This document shows positions 36,102-46,657 of a DNA stretch of 64,000 nt, piece by piece. The translations under genes and the position numbers were made by a program. Each line of letters starts with the position of its first letter. Within the stretch, counting starts at the first letter, position 1. The DNA is from GWE2-40-63 sp050179685 (GTDB lineage: Bacteria; Bacteroidota; Bacteroidia; Bacteroidales; SZUA-534). Below the pieces are notes generated by a model. That model did no database searches, had not been told where the DNA came from, and worked only from the letters and a program-made list of their open reading frames with translations. The stretch covers positions 24,163 through 88,162 of the forward strand of contig JBFXEW010000022.1 in NCBI GenBank assembly GCA_050179685.1, in the 5' to 3' direction.

Positions 36102-37190
36102 TTATTTTCCTCCTAAAAATTGTTTTTCAAACGCTTCAACTACTTCGCCGGGCGAATGAACTACTCCACCATAGCGTCCAAAATGGGCTACAGGAATTTT
36201 ACCATTAACGGCAAGTCTCACGTCCATAACCATTTGTCCGGCGCTCATTTCAACCGCTAACATACCTTTAACCTGGTTTGCCAGTTCGGCAACACGTTGG
36301 CTTGGATATGGCCATACAGTAATGGGGCGTAATAAGCCCACTTTAATACCTTTCTGACGCAGCAGGGTAACTGATTTTTGGCAGATGCGGGCCGATGAAC
36401 CGTAGGCTATTAGCAGGTAATCGGCATCTTCGGTCTGGAATTCTTCGTAACGCACTTCATTTTTTTCTATCTCACGATATTTTGCCTGAAGTTTGTGGTT
36501 GTGTTCTTCCATTTTTTCTGCCTGCAAATCGAGCGAGGTAGCTATGTGACGTTCGCGGTCTTTGGTTTTTCCTGTGGTGGCCCAGCTTCCGCTTATTTTT
36601 TGAATTTCTTCGTCGGTCCAGCGGGGTTTGTAATCGCCCACTTCTACCTTTTCCATCATCTGTCCAATTACACCATCGGAAAGAATTAGCGACGGGATTC
36701 GGTATTTAAAGGCCAAATCAAAGCCCAGACCTACAAAGTCGTTCATTTCCTGAACCGATGCGGGAGCCAGTACAATTATCTGGTAATCACCATGACCACC
36801 TCCTTTGGTCGCCTGAAAGTAGTCGGCTTGTGAAGGTTGAATGGTTCCAAGACCTGGTCCCCCACGAACCACGTTTACCAGCAAACAAGGAAGTTCAGCA
36901 CCGGCTAAATAACTAACACCTTCCAGCATTAAACTGAGTCCTGGGCTCGACGATGAAGTCATTACCCGCTTTCCGCAGGCAGCACCACCATATAACATGT
37001 TAATGGAAGCCACTTCGCTTTCGGCCTGGAGAACCACCATTCCTGTGGTTTCCCATGGCTTTTGAGCCATAAGGGTTTCCATAATTTCGGATTGAGGGGT
37101 AATTGGGTATCCAAAATAACCATCGGCTCCATATCGGATGGCCGCTTCGGCTATTACCTCATTCCCTTTCATTAATTTTAATTCACCCAT
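36102..37190 (-). CDS. vorB: 2-oxoacid:ferredoxin oxidoreductase, alpha subunit (VorB-type)
   Basis: 362 residues. Pyrimidine-binding and transketolase-C-like domains in order: ELKLMKGNEVIAEAAIRYGA, YPITPQSEIME, SSSSPGLSLMLEGVSYLAGAE and GGPGLGTIQPSQADY at the N-terminal part, then LRPITVWPYPSQRV in the C-terminal domain. This form is usually annotated as the 3-methyl-2-oxobutanoate (branched-chain) enzyme subunit VorB, and related KorA proteins use 2-oxoglutarate. Neighbouring delta, beta and gamma genes complete the heterotetramer. Confidence 0.93.
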   Translation of the reverse strand: MGELKLMKGNEVIAEAAIRYGADGYFGYPITPQSEIMETLMAQKPWETTGMVVLQAESEVASINMLYGGAACGKRVMTSSSSPGLSLMLEGVSYLAGAELPCLLVNVVRGGPGLGTIQPSQADYFQATKGGGHGDYQIIVLAPASVQEMNDFVGLGFDLAFKYRIPSLILSDGVIGQMMEKVEVGDYKPRWTDEEIQKISGSWATTGKTKDRERHIATSLDLQAEKMEEHNHKLQAKYREIEKNEVRYEEFQTEDADYLLIAYGSSARICQKSVTLLRQKGIKVGLLRPITVWPYPSQRVAELANQVKGMLAVEMSAGQMVMDVRLAVNGKIPVAHFGRYGGVVHSPGEVVEAFEKQFLGGK

Positions 37191-37215
37191 TGCATTATGT
37201 TTTTATTTCTTAAAA

Positions 37216-37440
37216 CTAAACTTTTACCCGGTATACTTCAATTACTGTATCGGGACAAACCAGGGCACAATTGGCGCAACCGGTACAAGCTTCCGGATTT
37301 TCCATGTACGCATAATTGTATCCTTTTCCATTTACTTGTTTGGCTAATTGAATTACATCGGTAGGGCAAGCTGTTACGCATACTCCGCAACCTTTGCACT
37401 TTTCAATGTCAACTACAATAGCCCCTCTGACTTTTGCCAT
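37216..37440 (-). CDS. 2-oxoacid:ferredoxin oxidoreductase, delta (2x[4Fe-4S]) subunit
   Basis: 74 residues with two complete ferredoxin motifs, CKGCGVCVTACPTD (start near residue 15) and CTGCANCALVCPDT (near residue 52). It transfers electrons from the catalytic core to soluble ferredoxin. First of the four oxidoreductase subunit genes, 25 bp before alpha and about 60 bp after the aminotransferase gene. Confidence 0.94.
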   Translation of the reverse strand: MAKVRGAIVVDIEKCKGCGVCVTACPTDVIQLAKQVNGKGYNYAYMENPEACTGCANCALVCPDTVIEVYRVKV

Positions 37441-37500
37441 ATTCTTTGATTTTTGCGTTATATATATCGAAGGATTTTCATTCCTTAAAATTAACTAAAA

Positions 37501-38820
37501 TTATGCAAGCGGAAAATCGTGATGAAATTGTTTAGCCCGTGCTTCCAAATCGGGAAACTGCGAAGGGTTAACATGGCTCACGCAAGCCCTCAGGCCTTCG
37601 GTTCGCTCGCTGCCACAGGTAATCAATCCAATGGCACTTATTCCATAATACATCAGGTTCCTGATTAATTCGCCACTTTGCATGCCCGGATACGAGATGG
37701 TAAAGTAAAATCCATCGGCCAGGTTCTGATCAATATCTTTATCGTAAACCAGTTTAAAACCATTTTCGGTAAAGATGCGCTTCATAATAGCAGCCCGTTC
37801 ACCGTAAGTGCGTACTTCGTTTACAAAATCGAAGGTGCCTTCGTTGGCCGCTTTAAACATGGCTGCCAGTCCGTATTGTGCGGTATGGCAAACACCACTG
37901 CTTAAAGTATAGATAAGACGTTGTACAAAGGTGTAGCCCAGTTGTGCCACGCCAAAGCGTTCTTTAAGCTGCGGATATTCACGACAGTATAATGCATCGG
38001 AAATACAAACCATTCCCAGACGCTGGCCGGCATAGCTAAATGCTTTTGAGCTCGATATCAGCAACATGTAATTGTTGGTGTACGATGCCACTGTTGCCTG
38101 GTATGGTGGTTGCCCGGGTTTTGAAAGGTCGCGGCGAAAGTCCATGCCAAAATATGCCAGGTCTTCGAGTACTATAATATCGTATTTATTGGCTATATCG
38201 CCAATAATTTTCAGTTCTTCTTCGGTAAAACAAATCCATGAAGGATTGTTTGGATTGGAATAGATGATGGAATTGATGTTTCCTTTGCTCACCATTTCTT
38301 CCAGCTTGTTGCGCAATTTAGTTCCACGGTAATTATACACATCGAAGTTGGTGTATTTGTGTCCCATTACCTTGAACTGGGTTTTTTGAACCGAAAATCC
38401 AGGATCGATAAACAATGCGGTATCGCGCTCCTTATGCAGGTTGCTTACCAGCATAAAGGCTGCATAGCCTCCCTGCATTGAACCTACCGTGGGAATGCAG
38501 TTGGCCGGACTAATCTCAATATTCATAAAGTTTTTAATGAATTTTGAGGTTTCGTCTTTCAGGGGTTTAATACCATCGAGCATGGGGTAGTCGGAACCCA
38601 CTCCCTGCTTTAGGGCTTCTATCTCGGCCTGAACTCCAACGTGTGGTGGTTTAAGTCCGGGAACTCCCATTTCCATTCGGATGAATTGCGAGCCTGTGGC
38701 TTCTTCAATTTTATTTACAATGCCTACAATTTCGCGTATGGTAGCGGTTCCTAAATCCTGCGTGTTTGATTGGTTTAGTATGGTAGAAACGGTATCGAAA
38801 TCAATTGGTGTTTTACTCAT
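37501..38820 (-). CDS. Class I/II PLP-dependent aminotransferase
   Basis: 439 residues of the fold-type I aminotransferases. The PLP-binding lysine is in SSSKAFSYAGQRLGMV; YSNPNNPSWICFTEEEL and DIIVLEDLAYFGMDF are the usual cofactor-contacting motifs, and an arginine for the substrate carboxylate lies near the end (EGLRACVS). It is longer than average at the N-terminus. As first gene of the operon it would turn an amino acid into the 2-oxoacid consumed by the downstream oxidoreductase, giving ferredoxin-linked amino-acid fermentation. The exact amino acid is not evident. Confidence 0.92.
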   Translation of the reverse strand: MSKTPIDFDTVSTILNQSNTQDLGTATIREIVGIVNKIEEATGSQFIRMEMGVPGLKPPHVGVQAEIEALKQGVGSDYPMLDGIKPLKDETSKFIKNFMNIEISPANCIPTVGSMQGGYAAFMLVSNLHKERDTALFIDPGFSVQKTQFKVMGHKYTNFDVYNYRGTKLRNKLEEMVSKGNINSIIYSNPNNPSWICFTEEELKIIGDIANKYDIIVLEDLAYFGMDFRRDLSKPGQPPYQATVASYTNNYMLLISSSKAFSYAGQRLGMVCISDALYCREYPQLKERFGVAQLGYTFVQRLIYTLSSGVCHTAQYGLAAMFKAANEGTFDFVNEVRTYGERAAIMKRIFTENGFKLVYDKDIDQNLADGFYFTISYPGMQSGELIRNLMYYGISAIGLITCGSERTEGLRACVSHVNPSQFPDLEARAKQFHHDFPLA

Positions 38821-38985
38821 AGCACTGTGTGTCTGCTTTCAATTTCGCTGCAATTATAACCATTTTGGAAGGAAGGATGAAGTTTAACGATATATTTAAT
38901 AACAGGATTTTATGAAACGAAAGTCATGGTTTTGCTTTCAATCTGAAAGTTGCTTAAAGTAACCATTTAGAGGATAGTACACTAT

Positions 38986-39007
38986 GAAAAAAGCCCCTTG
39001 CGGGGCT
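38986..39007 (-). terminator. Terminator of the giant minus-strand T9SS gene
   Basis: Compact GC hairpin AGCCCC/GGGGCT (38992-38997 with 39002-39007). Read on the minus strand it is followed by a T run (A run 38986-38992 on plus), directly after the stop of the leftward gene at 39016. Confidence 0.8.
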
Positions 39008-39015
39008 CTTTGCTT

Positions 39016-42000
39016 TTAATGTTTTATAAGTTGGTAGCTTATTGTTTTTTCGTTGTTCGATATCCGTAATAGGTAAACTCCCTGTTCCCAGTTTTCGAAT
39101 GATATGAGTTCATTGTGCCGGGCTTTTTTATTATAATAAAGCAGTTTTCCGTTGATATCGTTTAATTGAATAGTCACAGCTCCCAAGTGTTCCGGTATAT
39201 TAATTTGAAGCTCTTTCTGTACCGGAACCGGATATACTTTAATAGCTTCTCCCCAGGTAGCAGCAATACCGGTAGTTTTTTCCACAACTACCGAACCTTC
39301 AAAAGTACAGGTATTATCCTGGGTTATGGTCAAGGTGTATTTTCCATCTTCAGCAACTGTGATGGTGGTACTGGTGGCACCAGTGCTCCATTGGTAGGTG
39401 TTTGCTGTTACATTGGCATTTAATTCGTAGGGATAAGCTGCTACCTCAATGGTATCCTGTCCATCGAAAAATACCGGTGCTTCATATATGGTGATGGAAT
39501 ATTCAGCAGTATCCAAATCAAAATTTTCCAGACCAACAAAGAGCTTAAGGGTATAGGTCCCGGGAGTTTCTTCTTCAAGCAGTTCATCGAAAGTCCAGCT
39601 AAGGGTGGCGTTGGGTTGCATGGCATTGGCAAACTGCGTGGTCTCATTTACCCGTTCTTCGTTGCCAAACTGGTAAGCCAGCCTAATTACTGTGTTGGGA
39701 GCTACTTCCTTAAGACCAGTGTTTTTAACCTCCATTTTTACTTCGTCGTTCAGTGAGCCACAACCCAGTAAAGGACTGGTAAATTGGAAAATTTCCAGCT
39801 TAATGGGGTGGAACAAAATACTGATGGTATCGCGGTCTGTACATCCGTGGGTATTGCCCACTTCTGCCCAGTAACTGCCACTGCTACTAACTTCGATGGT
39901 TCTGCTGGTGGCTCCGGTACTCCAAAGATAGGTGGCAAAACCTTCACCGGCATCCAGAAGCTCTATATCAGCAACCGATTCCTTATCAGGTCCAAGGTTT
40001 ACCATAGGATATCCCCAGGTATTTACTGTTGTATCCTGAATTGAAGTACTGGGTCCAAAAGGTATCCAAACCACTACTTCATAGCTGCCCACCTGCGATA
40101 AATTAAGGGGAGTAGTAAAAGGTATGCTTATTTCCTGTTCGGGTTCCAGATTAGCTGCAAAGGTATAGGATTCTGCTACCGGATTGTTTTCGTTAATCTG
40201 GTATACTATGTTCAGGGTGCTATCGGCATAAATGATATCGTTACCATCGTTCCGAAGTACAAACGAAAGACTTTCGCTGCTTGTATTTTCGCAGTCATCG
40301 GCCAGACCCAGTATTTCGGTAATGTTGTACTGGGGTTTTATAAAGAGCACTTCAATGGTGGCTGTATTGCTACAGGTGTTTGCATTGGTAACCGTAAGCG
40401 CATAACTACCATCGCTGCTTACTTCAATGTTTTGAGTAGTTGCCCCGGTGCTCCAGAGGTAGCTTTCGAATCCGCTACCGGCATCCAGTATCAGGGTATT
40501 GGCATAGGTGCTGGTGTCAGTTGGCAGATTTATTTCCGGTAAACCAAAGGTTTGAACCGTTGTGTCGATAGACGAGGTGCGCGAGCCAATAGTAACAAAA
40601 GGGGTTACCGTATAGCTGCCGGTATTCATCAGGTTTAGCGGGGTAGCAAATGGAATAAGCAGTTCGTTGCCGGGTTCAAAATCGGCGGTGAACTGATACG
40701 GTTCCTGAATAGCGGTTCCTCCGTTTATTTTATACTGAAGGGTAATGATGCTATCGGTATAAATGGTGTCGTTTCCGTTGTTCTTTAACAATACCGCTAG
40801 GGTTTGAGATGTAGCACGGGTGCAACTGTCGGCCAGACCGGTTGTAGTCACCAAATCGTAAGCCGGATTCAGGAATTGTATGGCAATGGTGTCTGAACTT
40901 TCGCATCCGTTTACATCGGTGGTGGTAACGGAATAGCTTCCCGGTTCAGTTACTTCCGTACTTTGGGTGCTTTCCCCATGACTCCAGGCATAAGATGCAA
41001 ATCCGCTACCGGCATCAAGAACTATGGAACTTTCATAAGTAACTATATCCTCGGGCAAAGTAACCAGATAAGGTCCTACTCTGAAGTTGGCTGCTGCACC
41101 ATTGTTGCTTGTATTTACTTCATCTGTCATACTAACACTGGCAGTAATGCTGTAGTTTCCGGTATCGGGAACGGCAAATGGCGTTGTAAAAGTATAGGGA
41201 TAATAAGCCAGGTTATCGAAGGTATGGTCTAAGGTGATGGTCTCGTTTACCGTGGTACCATCAAAAGTGTAGGAAGCTTCAATTTCCTGACCGGCATATA
41301 AGGTATCCTGACCAATTATCTGTAAGTTAAGCGTTACTGTATTGGCCGCAGAAACTTCGCAGGTGTTCAGATTATCGAAGGATGCTATACCAATGTCGTA
41401 GGTATAAATCCTGAGGGTGTCGGCATCGGTACATCCATATGCATTGCGCACTTCGACCCAATAGTTGGCCGTGTATTTTTTGTTTACATCGAAAGTGGAA
41501 TTCCGGCTGCCATCCTGCCAGTAGTAGGTAGTATATCCTGCTGGAATGCTGAACGATACGGTATCGGCCTGAGTTGTAAAGATATCGTTACCCAGTTCCA
41601 CCATAGGATGATCCAGCTGATATATGCTGCTGTGCAGGGTGTCGTTGCTGTTGAAATAATCTTTATTCCAATCGGCATACACAGTAAAGGAATAGCTTTG
41701 TTGCGGATTGAGATTAAAGGTTTCGTTAATGCTCACCAGTTTACTCTGGAAGGGGAACAGGTTCGACGACAGGGTGTATTCATACACCGAAGGTGTTTCA
41801 CTGTTCAGGTAATAATTGAAATAGATTTTTTCCCCGTTTGGAATTACATCGGGACCATTATTCACCAGGTTAAAGCTTATGTTTGAAATGCTGTTGATAT
41901 CGCATTTGGGTTCGGGCGAAACCAGTTCTTCCAAGGCCAGATCGTAGGAGATAATCTGCACTGTATCGCGCGATGAGGGACAGCCGTTAAAATCGGTAAC

Positions 42001-45000
42001 CTCTACCCAATAACGGGTACTGGTTTGCTCCGTAACATTGAAACTGCTTTCGGTCGATCCATTTTGCCAGGTGTAAGTTTGGAAACCCAGGCCGGCATCA
42101 AACAATAAGGTATCGGCCCGTTGGGTAATTATGGTGTCGGGGCCAATCTCCACATCTTTAACACCCCAGATATTAACCGTTGCCGACATCTTGTTGTCGT
42201 TTCGGGTCGAGTCGTGCTGGGGTTTTAAGCTGGCTTTTAATGTGTAAGCTGAAATTGCCGACATATCGAACACCGGACTAAAGGTATAGGCCAGACTCGC
42301 ACCGGGGACTAAATCTGCCGGAAGGGAAATGGCTTCGTTAATTATCATTTCGTTGAATTCGATGGTTGCCGGAATCTCATAGCCTGTAGTGTAGGTGTTC
42401 GGACTGTTGTTTTTAAACGTAATGGTCATTTGTTCGCTGGCCGAAGGTTCACACTGGGTGACCGGATTGTCGATGGAAAGCAGTTGCCAGTTATCGGATA
42501 TAATAAGCAGGGAATCGGCTGCGGTACCGCATGCGTTAGTATCGCTTACCACTACCTTATACCAGGCTGTGGCTTTATCGGGAATGGCAAAAGTTTGCGT
42601 ACCCAATACCTCGTTCCAGGTGTAGGTGTCAAAACCAGCTCCGGCATCCAGCACAATGGTGTCGGCCTGCATGCTAACCAGGCTGTCGATGCCAAAATCA
42701 ACTTCTGGTAAAGGATAAATACTTACAATTTGAGTCAGGGTGTCGTTGCTGTAATCCAAATCGGCATTCACAACCGTATAGGCAGTAAAGGTAAAGGTGC
42801 CATCGCCTGGGTAAACCGGTAAGCTGTCGAAGGTATAGTTTACCGATGCACCCGGCAGTAAGTCGGCAGGTAAGTTAAACGATTCGGTAACTATGGTTGG
42901 TTCCTCGGCGGTGCCGTCAAGCATGTAGGCTACGGTAATTGTAGTGTCCTGAGGCATGGTGTAGCTGCTGCCTCCACTGGTGTGGTTGGTCACAGTAACT
43001 TCCAGGTTTTGATTCTGTCCGTTGATGCAGGCATCCGTAATTCCGGTAATGGCAGTAATTCCTATATCGACCTGCGATTTGGTAATAAGCAGGGTGTCGT
43101 AGGCAAAACATCCGGAATCGTTCTCTACAGTAATGGTAAAGGTCAGGTAATCTTCTCCTGTTGGGAAGGGAGGAACGCCAAAATAACGATCCTCAATAAT
43201 AGTAGTCGTACTGTCCGGCCGTCCTTCGTAAATCCAATAGTAATGCACAAAAGGTGCTCCTCCTACCGAGTGTACCCTGCCATCGAGCACCAGGGTATCG
43301 GCATCGTAAGTACCTATATCAGGACCAATGGAATACAGGGGTTCGCCCATAACATAGACTGAATCGCGCAAGGTGTCGTTGTAAACCCCGGCGGTATAAT
43401 AGGCGGTGTCGCCCTGGACGCGGGTGTAAGCCTTAATGTGATACCATTTTTTACGGAACATATTGGCCGAATCGCTAAAGCTAAAGGTGGCTGTAGCATC
43501 TATTGCCAGCGGTGAAGCTACGTTAAAGGTATCGGTATAGGTAAGTTCGTCATTAATAATAAGTGTGGCAAACAGGGTGTCGGCTGCGGTGATGGGTCGT
43601 ATACCGAAGTTTTTTATTTGTATGCTGAGCTCTTCTTTATCGCTAAGGTAACAACTGGTCACGGGTGATAACAGCGCAGTTACTCCGGCGTCGGCCGGGG
43701 CGTTGTACAAGCGGATGTTGTCGATACCAAAGCCATTGGTGGCGATGGTGTCGTTCGAGGCAAATACAAAGCGGAATTTTACCAGATCGTGATTGGCCAC
43801 ATCGTTGGGCAAAATCTGACGTGATTTAAACCAGGTGTTGCTCACAGAATCCCAGCCGGCATGGCCCAGCGAGCTTACTGCCGGTTCGTTGTACCAGTTC
43901 CAGTCGTAAGCTCCTTCGGTGGGAACCAGGTTCCAGCTGCTGCCTTCGTCGAGGCTGTAATAGAGTGCCAGTCCGTCGTTTACCGGTTCGGCGCCCGCCC
44001 AAAGCATAAAATCGATGATGGGTTTGTCGATGCCGGTAAAATCGAAACAGGGACTTTCAAGCCAGGCCGAATCGTTGTCGGGATAATTGCCATCGAGATT
44101 GGTAGCCCAACATTTGGTGCCTGAAAAGGCTTGGTTTAACAGGCTGCCTGAAGGTGCCCCATGTTCCCAGCTTGTATTTTCGCCAAAGGAACGCCAGTAA
44201 CCGTTGTTGGCTTCAAAATCTTCGTAAAATGGGAGGGTATAGGTTGGTGACACGTAAATAGATGTGTCGATGCTGTTGTTCCGGCTGTCCTCATCACCCG
44301 GAAGGTTCGAGCTGATAAGCAGGGTATGTTCGCCGGGCGCGGTAAAATCGACCAGGTTGTTAAAGGTAAAATGTATGGTATCGCCCTGGGGGATGCTACG
44401 AAATACGGTATCGTGTACCCAGCTGGAACCGTTGTTGCGGGAATATTTTACCGGCAGGGTATCGTTGGTGGTGTCGAAACCAAAATTTTTAACCACCACT
44501 TTAAGGGGTTCCGGAGCTATATGCCCACAGCCCGAATTCAGGTCGAGCAGTTGAGTTATTCCAATATCATCGTTAACAAAGGTGCCGGTAAGGGCAAAGT
44601 TATCGATATTCCAGCCGCTCAGGTACTGCGATGCTCCGGTGGGTCCCAGGCTGAAACGTAAGGTTACACTGGGGCTTCGGTCAATCAGGTTCGAAAGGCT
44701 CAGTTGTTTAAACGACCATTCACTTTCGGCAATCAAACCGTTGCTTTGCCAAACACGGTTCCAGCTTACTCCGTTATCCAGACTGTAATCGATAGCCGCC
44801 GTATCGCCAAAATTTACATTGAGCCAGCGGTAATATTGTATGTTTAATTCTTTAAAGTAAGAGCAATCAAAGGTTGGGGTGAGAGCCTGGTATTCGTTGT
44901 CGGTAAGTCCCGGTTCATAATCTCCGTCATGGATGCCCAAACCGGTAAGGTCAGTACCTAATAGGGTTGAACCACTTCTGGCATAAGGTGGGTCGGGGTT

Positions 45001-46176
45001 TTGATAAAAGCCACCCAGCGCCTGCGAAGTGTCGCGTTCAAATTCGCCGCTAAGGGTCCAGCCTTTATCGGATTCAAAATCGTCGAAAAAGAGTGATTCG
45101 TTAATCAGCCGATAACCACTGGGGTTTAGTTCTGATAGGGGAAAGTAGGAGTTGTTAATCACAATGGCGTTGGCTTCAATTTTGGCATCTACCTTGATGT
45201 TTTTAAATTCGTGTTGGGTGTCTTCCGGTATGTCGTAGGTAACCCAAACGTAGCTGTTTCCAAAGGGCAATTCATGGTTGATGTTTCCAAATACGGCTTT
45301 TCCGCCCACAAAGCTTTGCGGAGTGCTAAGGGGGGTGGTGTTGGTAAAATATTCGGTGGTGGTGTGGTAAAGTTTCACCCCATTGGTGGCAACTACCGAA
45401 CCGGCCTGTTCCATGGCAGTAACCGTGAGGGAATCGAGTATCAGAGTGCCATCGTTACCTTGTACCGGAAAACGCAAACGCAGAATGGGGTTGTTGTTTG
45501 AACCCGAAGGGATGATATCGAGATTGGGCTGCGAGGCGTAAATTTTTTCGATGTATTTGGTTACGGTATCGGTTTCAACCAAAAGAATATCATCAATACA
45601 TGAACCAAAACCCACGGTGGAGCTAATGCCCAAAAAGCCCAATTGTACCTGGGTGTATTTTTTATTGGTGATGCTGTCGGCTATGGGCAGCGAATCGAAC
45701 ACCCAGCCTTCGGTAGGTTCACTTAACTCTTTCAGCAGAAACCAGGTGCTGCCTTCCTGTGGGGAGCGGTAATAGATTTTAAATTTGTTGTTATCGGGTT
45801 CCAGTTCCGGGAGTTGATCAATATATTGAGCGTACCAAAAGCGCAATTCGGGTTTTTGGGCAAATTCAAAGCTAAATTCGGGTGAAATCAGAAAGGTTTC
45901 ATGCGCTCCCCCAAATACGGCTTTATAGAATGAGGCATTGTAGCTTCCTGAATGGGCAGAAGGAGGGAGCCCATCTTCAAAATCGCCTGGAGGAATTTCC
46001 CCACCGTTGATAAAGGACCAGGTAGCATCTCCGGTCTTTTTTACCTGGGTCCAACCGGTAGGTATGCTTCCCCCGTTTTCGAAACCTTCTTCAAGAAATA
46101 CAGTTTGAGCATTCAGTACGCTGGTGCTTAAGAACAGAAGTACAAGAATTAACAGGATAGTATTTGTTGTCTTCAT
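39016..46176 (-). CDS. Giant T9SS type A secreted protein with CARDB-like and repeat domains
   Basis: About 2,386 residues. I prefer the ATG at 46176 (MKTTNTILLILVLLFL...), which makes a clean signal peptide ending LNAQT. The N-terminal third has cleaved-adhesin/choice-of-anchor J-like modules (FLEEGFENGGSIPTGW, LFFDDFESDKGW, FYEDFEANNGYW). Then CARDB-like beta domains alternate with seven copies of a roughly 75-residue module built on LDAGxGFxxYxWSTGATxxxI and xGCxxxDT. The protein ends in a type A sorting domain (IKVYPVPVQKELQINIP, GVYLLRISNNEKTIS). It is likely a cell-surface or released adhesin or matrix protein. Transcribed away from the repeat island. Confidence 0.92.
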   Translation of the reverse strand: MKTTNTILLILVLLFLSTSVLNAQTVFLEEGFENGGSIPTGWTQVKKTGDATWSFINGGEIPPGDFEDGLPPSAHSGSYNASFYKAVFGGAHETFLISPEFSFEFAQKPELRFWYAQYIDQLPELEPDNNKFKIYYRSPQEGSTWFLLKELSEPTEGWVFDSLPIADSITNKKYTQVQLGFLGISSTVGFGSCIDDILLVETDTVTKYIEKIYASQPNLDIIPSGSNNNPILRLRFPVQGNDGTLILDSLTVTAMEQAGSVVATNGVKLYHTTTEYFTNTTPLSTPQSFVGGKAVFGNINHELPFGNSYVWVTYDIPEDTQHEFKNIKVDAKIEANAIVINNSYFPLSELNPSGYRLINESLFFDDFESDKGWTLSGEFERDTSQALGGFYQNPDPPYARSGSTLLGTDLTGLGIHDGDYEPGLTDNEYQALTPTFDCSYFKELNIQYYRWLNVNFGDTAAIDYSLDNGVSWNRVWQSNGLIAESEWSFKQLSLSNLIDRSPSVTLRFSLGPTGASQYLSGWNIDNFALTGTFVNDDIGITQLLDLNSGCGHIAPEPLKVVVKNFGFDTTNDTLPVKYSRNNGSSWVHDTVFRSIPQGDTIHFTFNNLVDFTAPGEHTLLISSNLPGDEDSRNNSIDTSIYVSPTYTLPFYEDFEANNGYWRSFGENTSWEHGAPSGSLLNQAFSGTKCWATNLDGNYPDNDSAWLESPCFDFTGIDKPIIDFMLWAGAEPVNDGLALYYSLDEGSSWNLVPTEGAYDWNWYNEPAVSSLGHAGWDSVSNTWFKSRQILPNDVANHDLVKFRFVFASNDTIATNGFGIDNIRLYNAPADAGVTALLSPVTSCYLSDKEELSIQIKNFGIRPITAADTLFATLIINDELTYTDTFNVASPLAIDATATFSFSDSANMFRKKWYHIKAYTRVQGDTAYYTAGVYNDTLRDSVYVMGEPLYSIGPDIGTYDADTLVLDGRVHSVGGAPFVHYYWIYEGRPDSTTTIIEDRYFGVPPFPTGEDYLTFTITVENDSGCFAYDTLLITKSQVDIGITAITGITDACINGQNQNLEVTVTNHTSGGSSYTMPQDTTITVAYMLDGTAEEPTIVTESFNLPADLLPGASVNYTFDSLPVYPGDGTFTFTAYTVVNADLDYSNDTLTQIVSIYPLPEVDFGIDSLVSMQADTIVLDAGAGFDTYTWNEVLGTQTFAIPDKATAWYKVVVSDTNACGTAADSLLIISDNWQLLSIDNPVTQCEPSASEQMTITFKNNSPNTYTTGYEIPATIEFNEMIINEAISLPADLVPGASLAYTFSPVFDMSAISAYTLKASLKPQHDSTRNDNKMSATVNIWGVKDVEIGPDTIITQRADTLLFDAGLGFQTYTWQNGSTESSFNVTEQTSTRYWVEVTDFNGCPSSRDTVQIISYDLALEELVSPEPKCDINSISNISFNLVNNGPDVIPNGEKIYFNYYLNSETPSVYEYTLSSNLFPFQSKLVSINETFNLNPQQSYSFTVYADWNKDYFNSNDTLHSSIYQLDHPMVELGNDIFTTQADTVSFSIPAGYTTYYWQDGSRNSTFDVNKKYTANYWVEVRNAYGCTDADTLRIYTYDIGIASFDNLNTCEVSAANTVTLNLQIIGQDTLYAGQEIEASYTFDGTTVNETITLDHTFDNLAYYPYTFTTPFAVPDTGNYSITASVSMTDEVNTSNNGAAANFRVGPYLVTLPEDIVTYESSIVLDAGSGFASYAWSHGESTQSTEVTEPGSYSVTTTDVNGCESSDTIAIQFLNPAYDLVTTTGLADSCTRATSQTLAVLLKNNGNDTIYTDSIITLQYKINGGTAIQEPYQFTADFEPGNELLIPFATPLNLMNTGSYTVTPFVTIGSRTSSIDTTVQTFGLPEINLPTDTSTYANTLILDAGSGFESYLWSTGATTQNIEVSSDGSYALTVTNANTCSNTATIEVLFIKPQYNITEILGLADDCENTSSESLSFVLRNDGNDIIYADSTLNIVYQINENNPVAESYTFAANLEPEQEISIPFTTPLNLSQVGSYEVVVWIPFGPSTSIQDTTVNTWGYPMVNLGPDKESVADIELLDAGEGFATYLWSTGATSRTIEVSSSGSYWAEVGNTHGCTDRDTISILFHPIKLEIFQFTSPLLGCGSLNDEVKMEVKNTGLKEVAPNTVIRLAYQFGNEERVNETTQFANAMQPNATLSWTFDELLEEETPGTYTLKLFVGLENFDLDTAEYSITIYEAPVFFDGQDTIEVAAYPYELNANVTANTYQWSTGATSTTITVAEDGKYTLTITQDNTCTFEGSVVVEKTTGIAATWGEAIKVYPVPVQKELQINIPEHLGAVTIQLNDINGKLLYYNKKARHNELISFENWEQGVYLLRISNNEKTISYQLIKH

Positions 46177-46608
46177 ACGATTGGGCATTTAAGTATTGCA
46201 AAAGTTACTTTTCACAAATTTATAAACTTCGACCTGAAATAAGTGAAAATATTTTACTTAAACGTAATTTCAGGTGCTTAGTTTTCAATTTTCAGGGATT
46301 AATTAGTGAATAGTGAATAGTGGATAGTGGGCAATGAACAATTAACAATGAGTAATGATCAATGTGCAATGAACAGTGAATAATTAATAGTGAAAAGTGA
46401 ATAATCCCAAATTAGTAAGCGGTTCTCAGTCTTTTGTCTGTTATCCTGTGATTCAGTTATCCAGTATCCAGCCACCAGCCGGAAGCCTACAGTATGCAGT
46501 CTTCAGCCAAATTCAATTAGCAATGAATAATGAATAATTAATAGTGAATAACGAATAAGCCCGGAGGGGTTAGCGGTCGGTAGAAAAACAGCCCCCCCCA
46601 AAAAAAAA

Positions 46609-46657
46609 GCGGTGCAAGCAATAGTTTGCCATGAAATGCCAGGGTACCATGCACCGC
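46609..46657 (+). repeat. 49-bp palindrome-ended element, copy 1
   Basis: Starts GCGGTGCA and ends TGCACCGC (perfect 8-bp inverted ends); interior AGCAATAGTTTGCCATG then AAATGCCAGGGTACCA. The same 49-bp length recurs at four other places in the island. Preceded by a C run and an A run shared with copy 2. Confidence 0.85.

Noticed and set aside
46609..46657. Integron attC site
   Set aside because: The ends GCGGTGCA/TGCACCGC lack the RYYYAAC...GTTRRRY core pattern, and there is no cassette gene order or integrase nearby.
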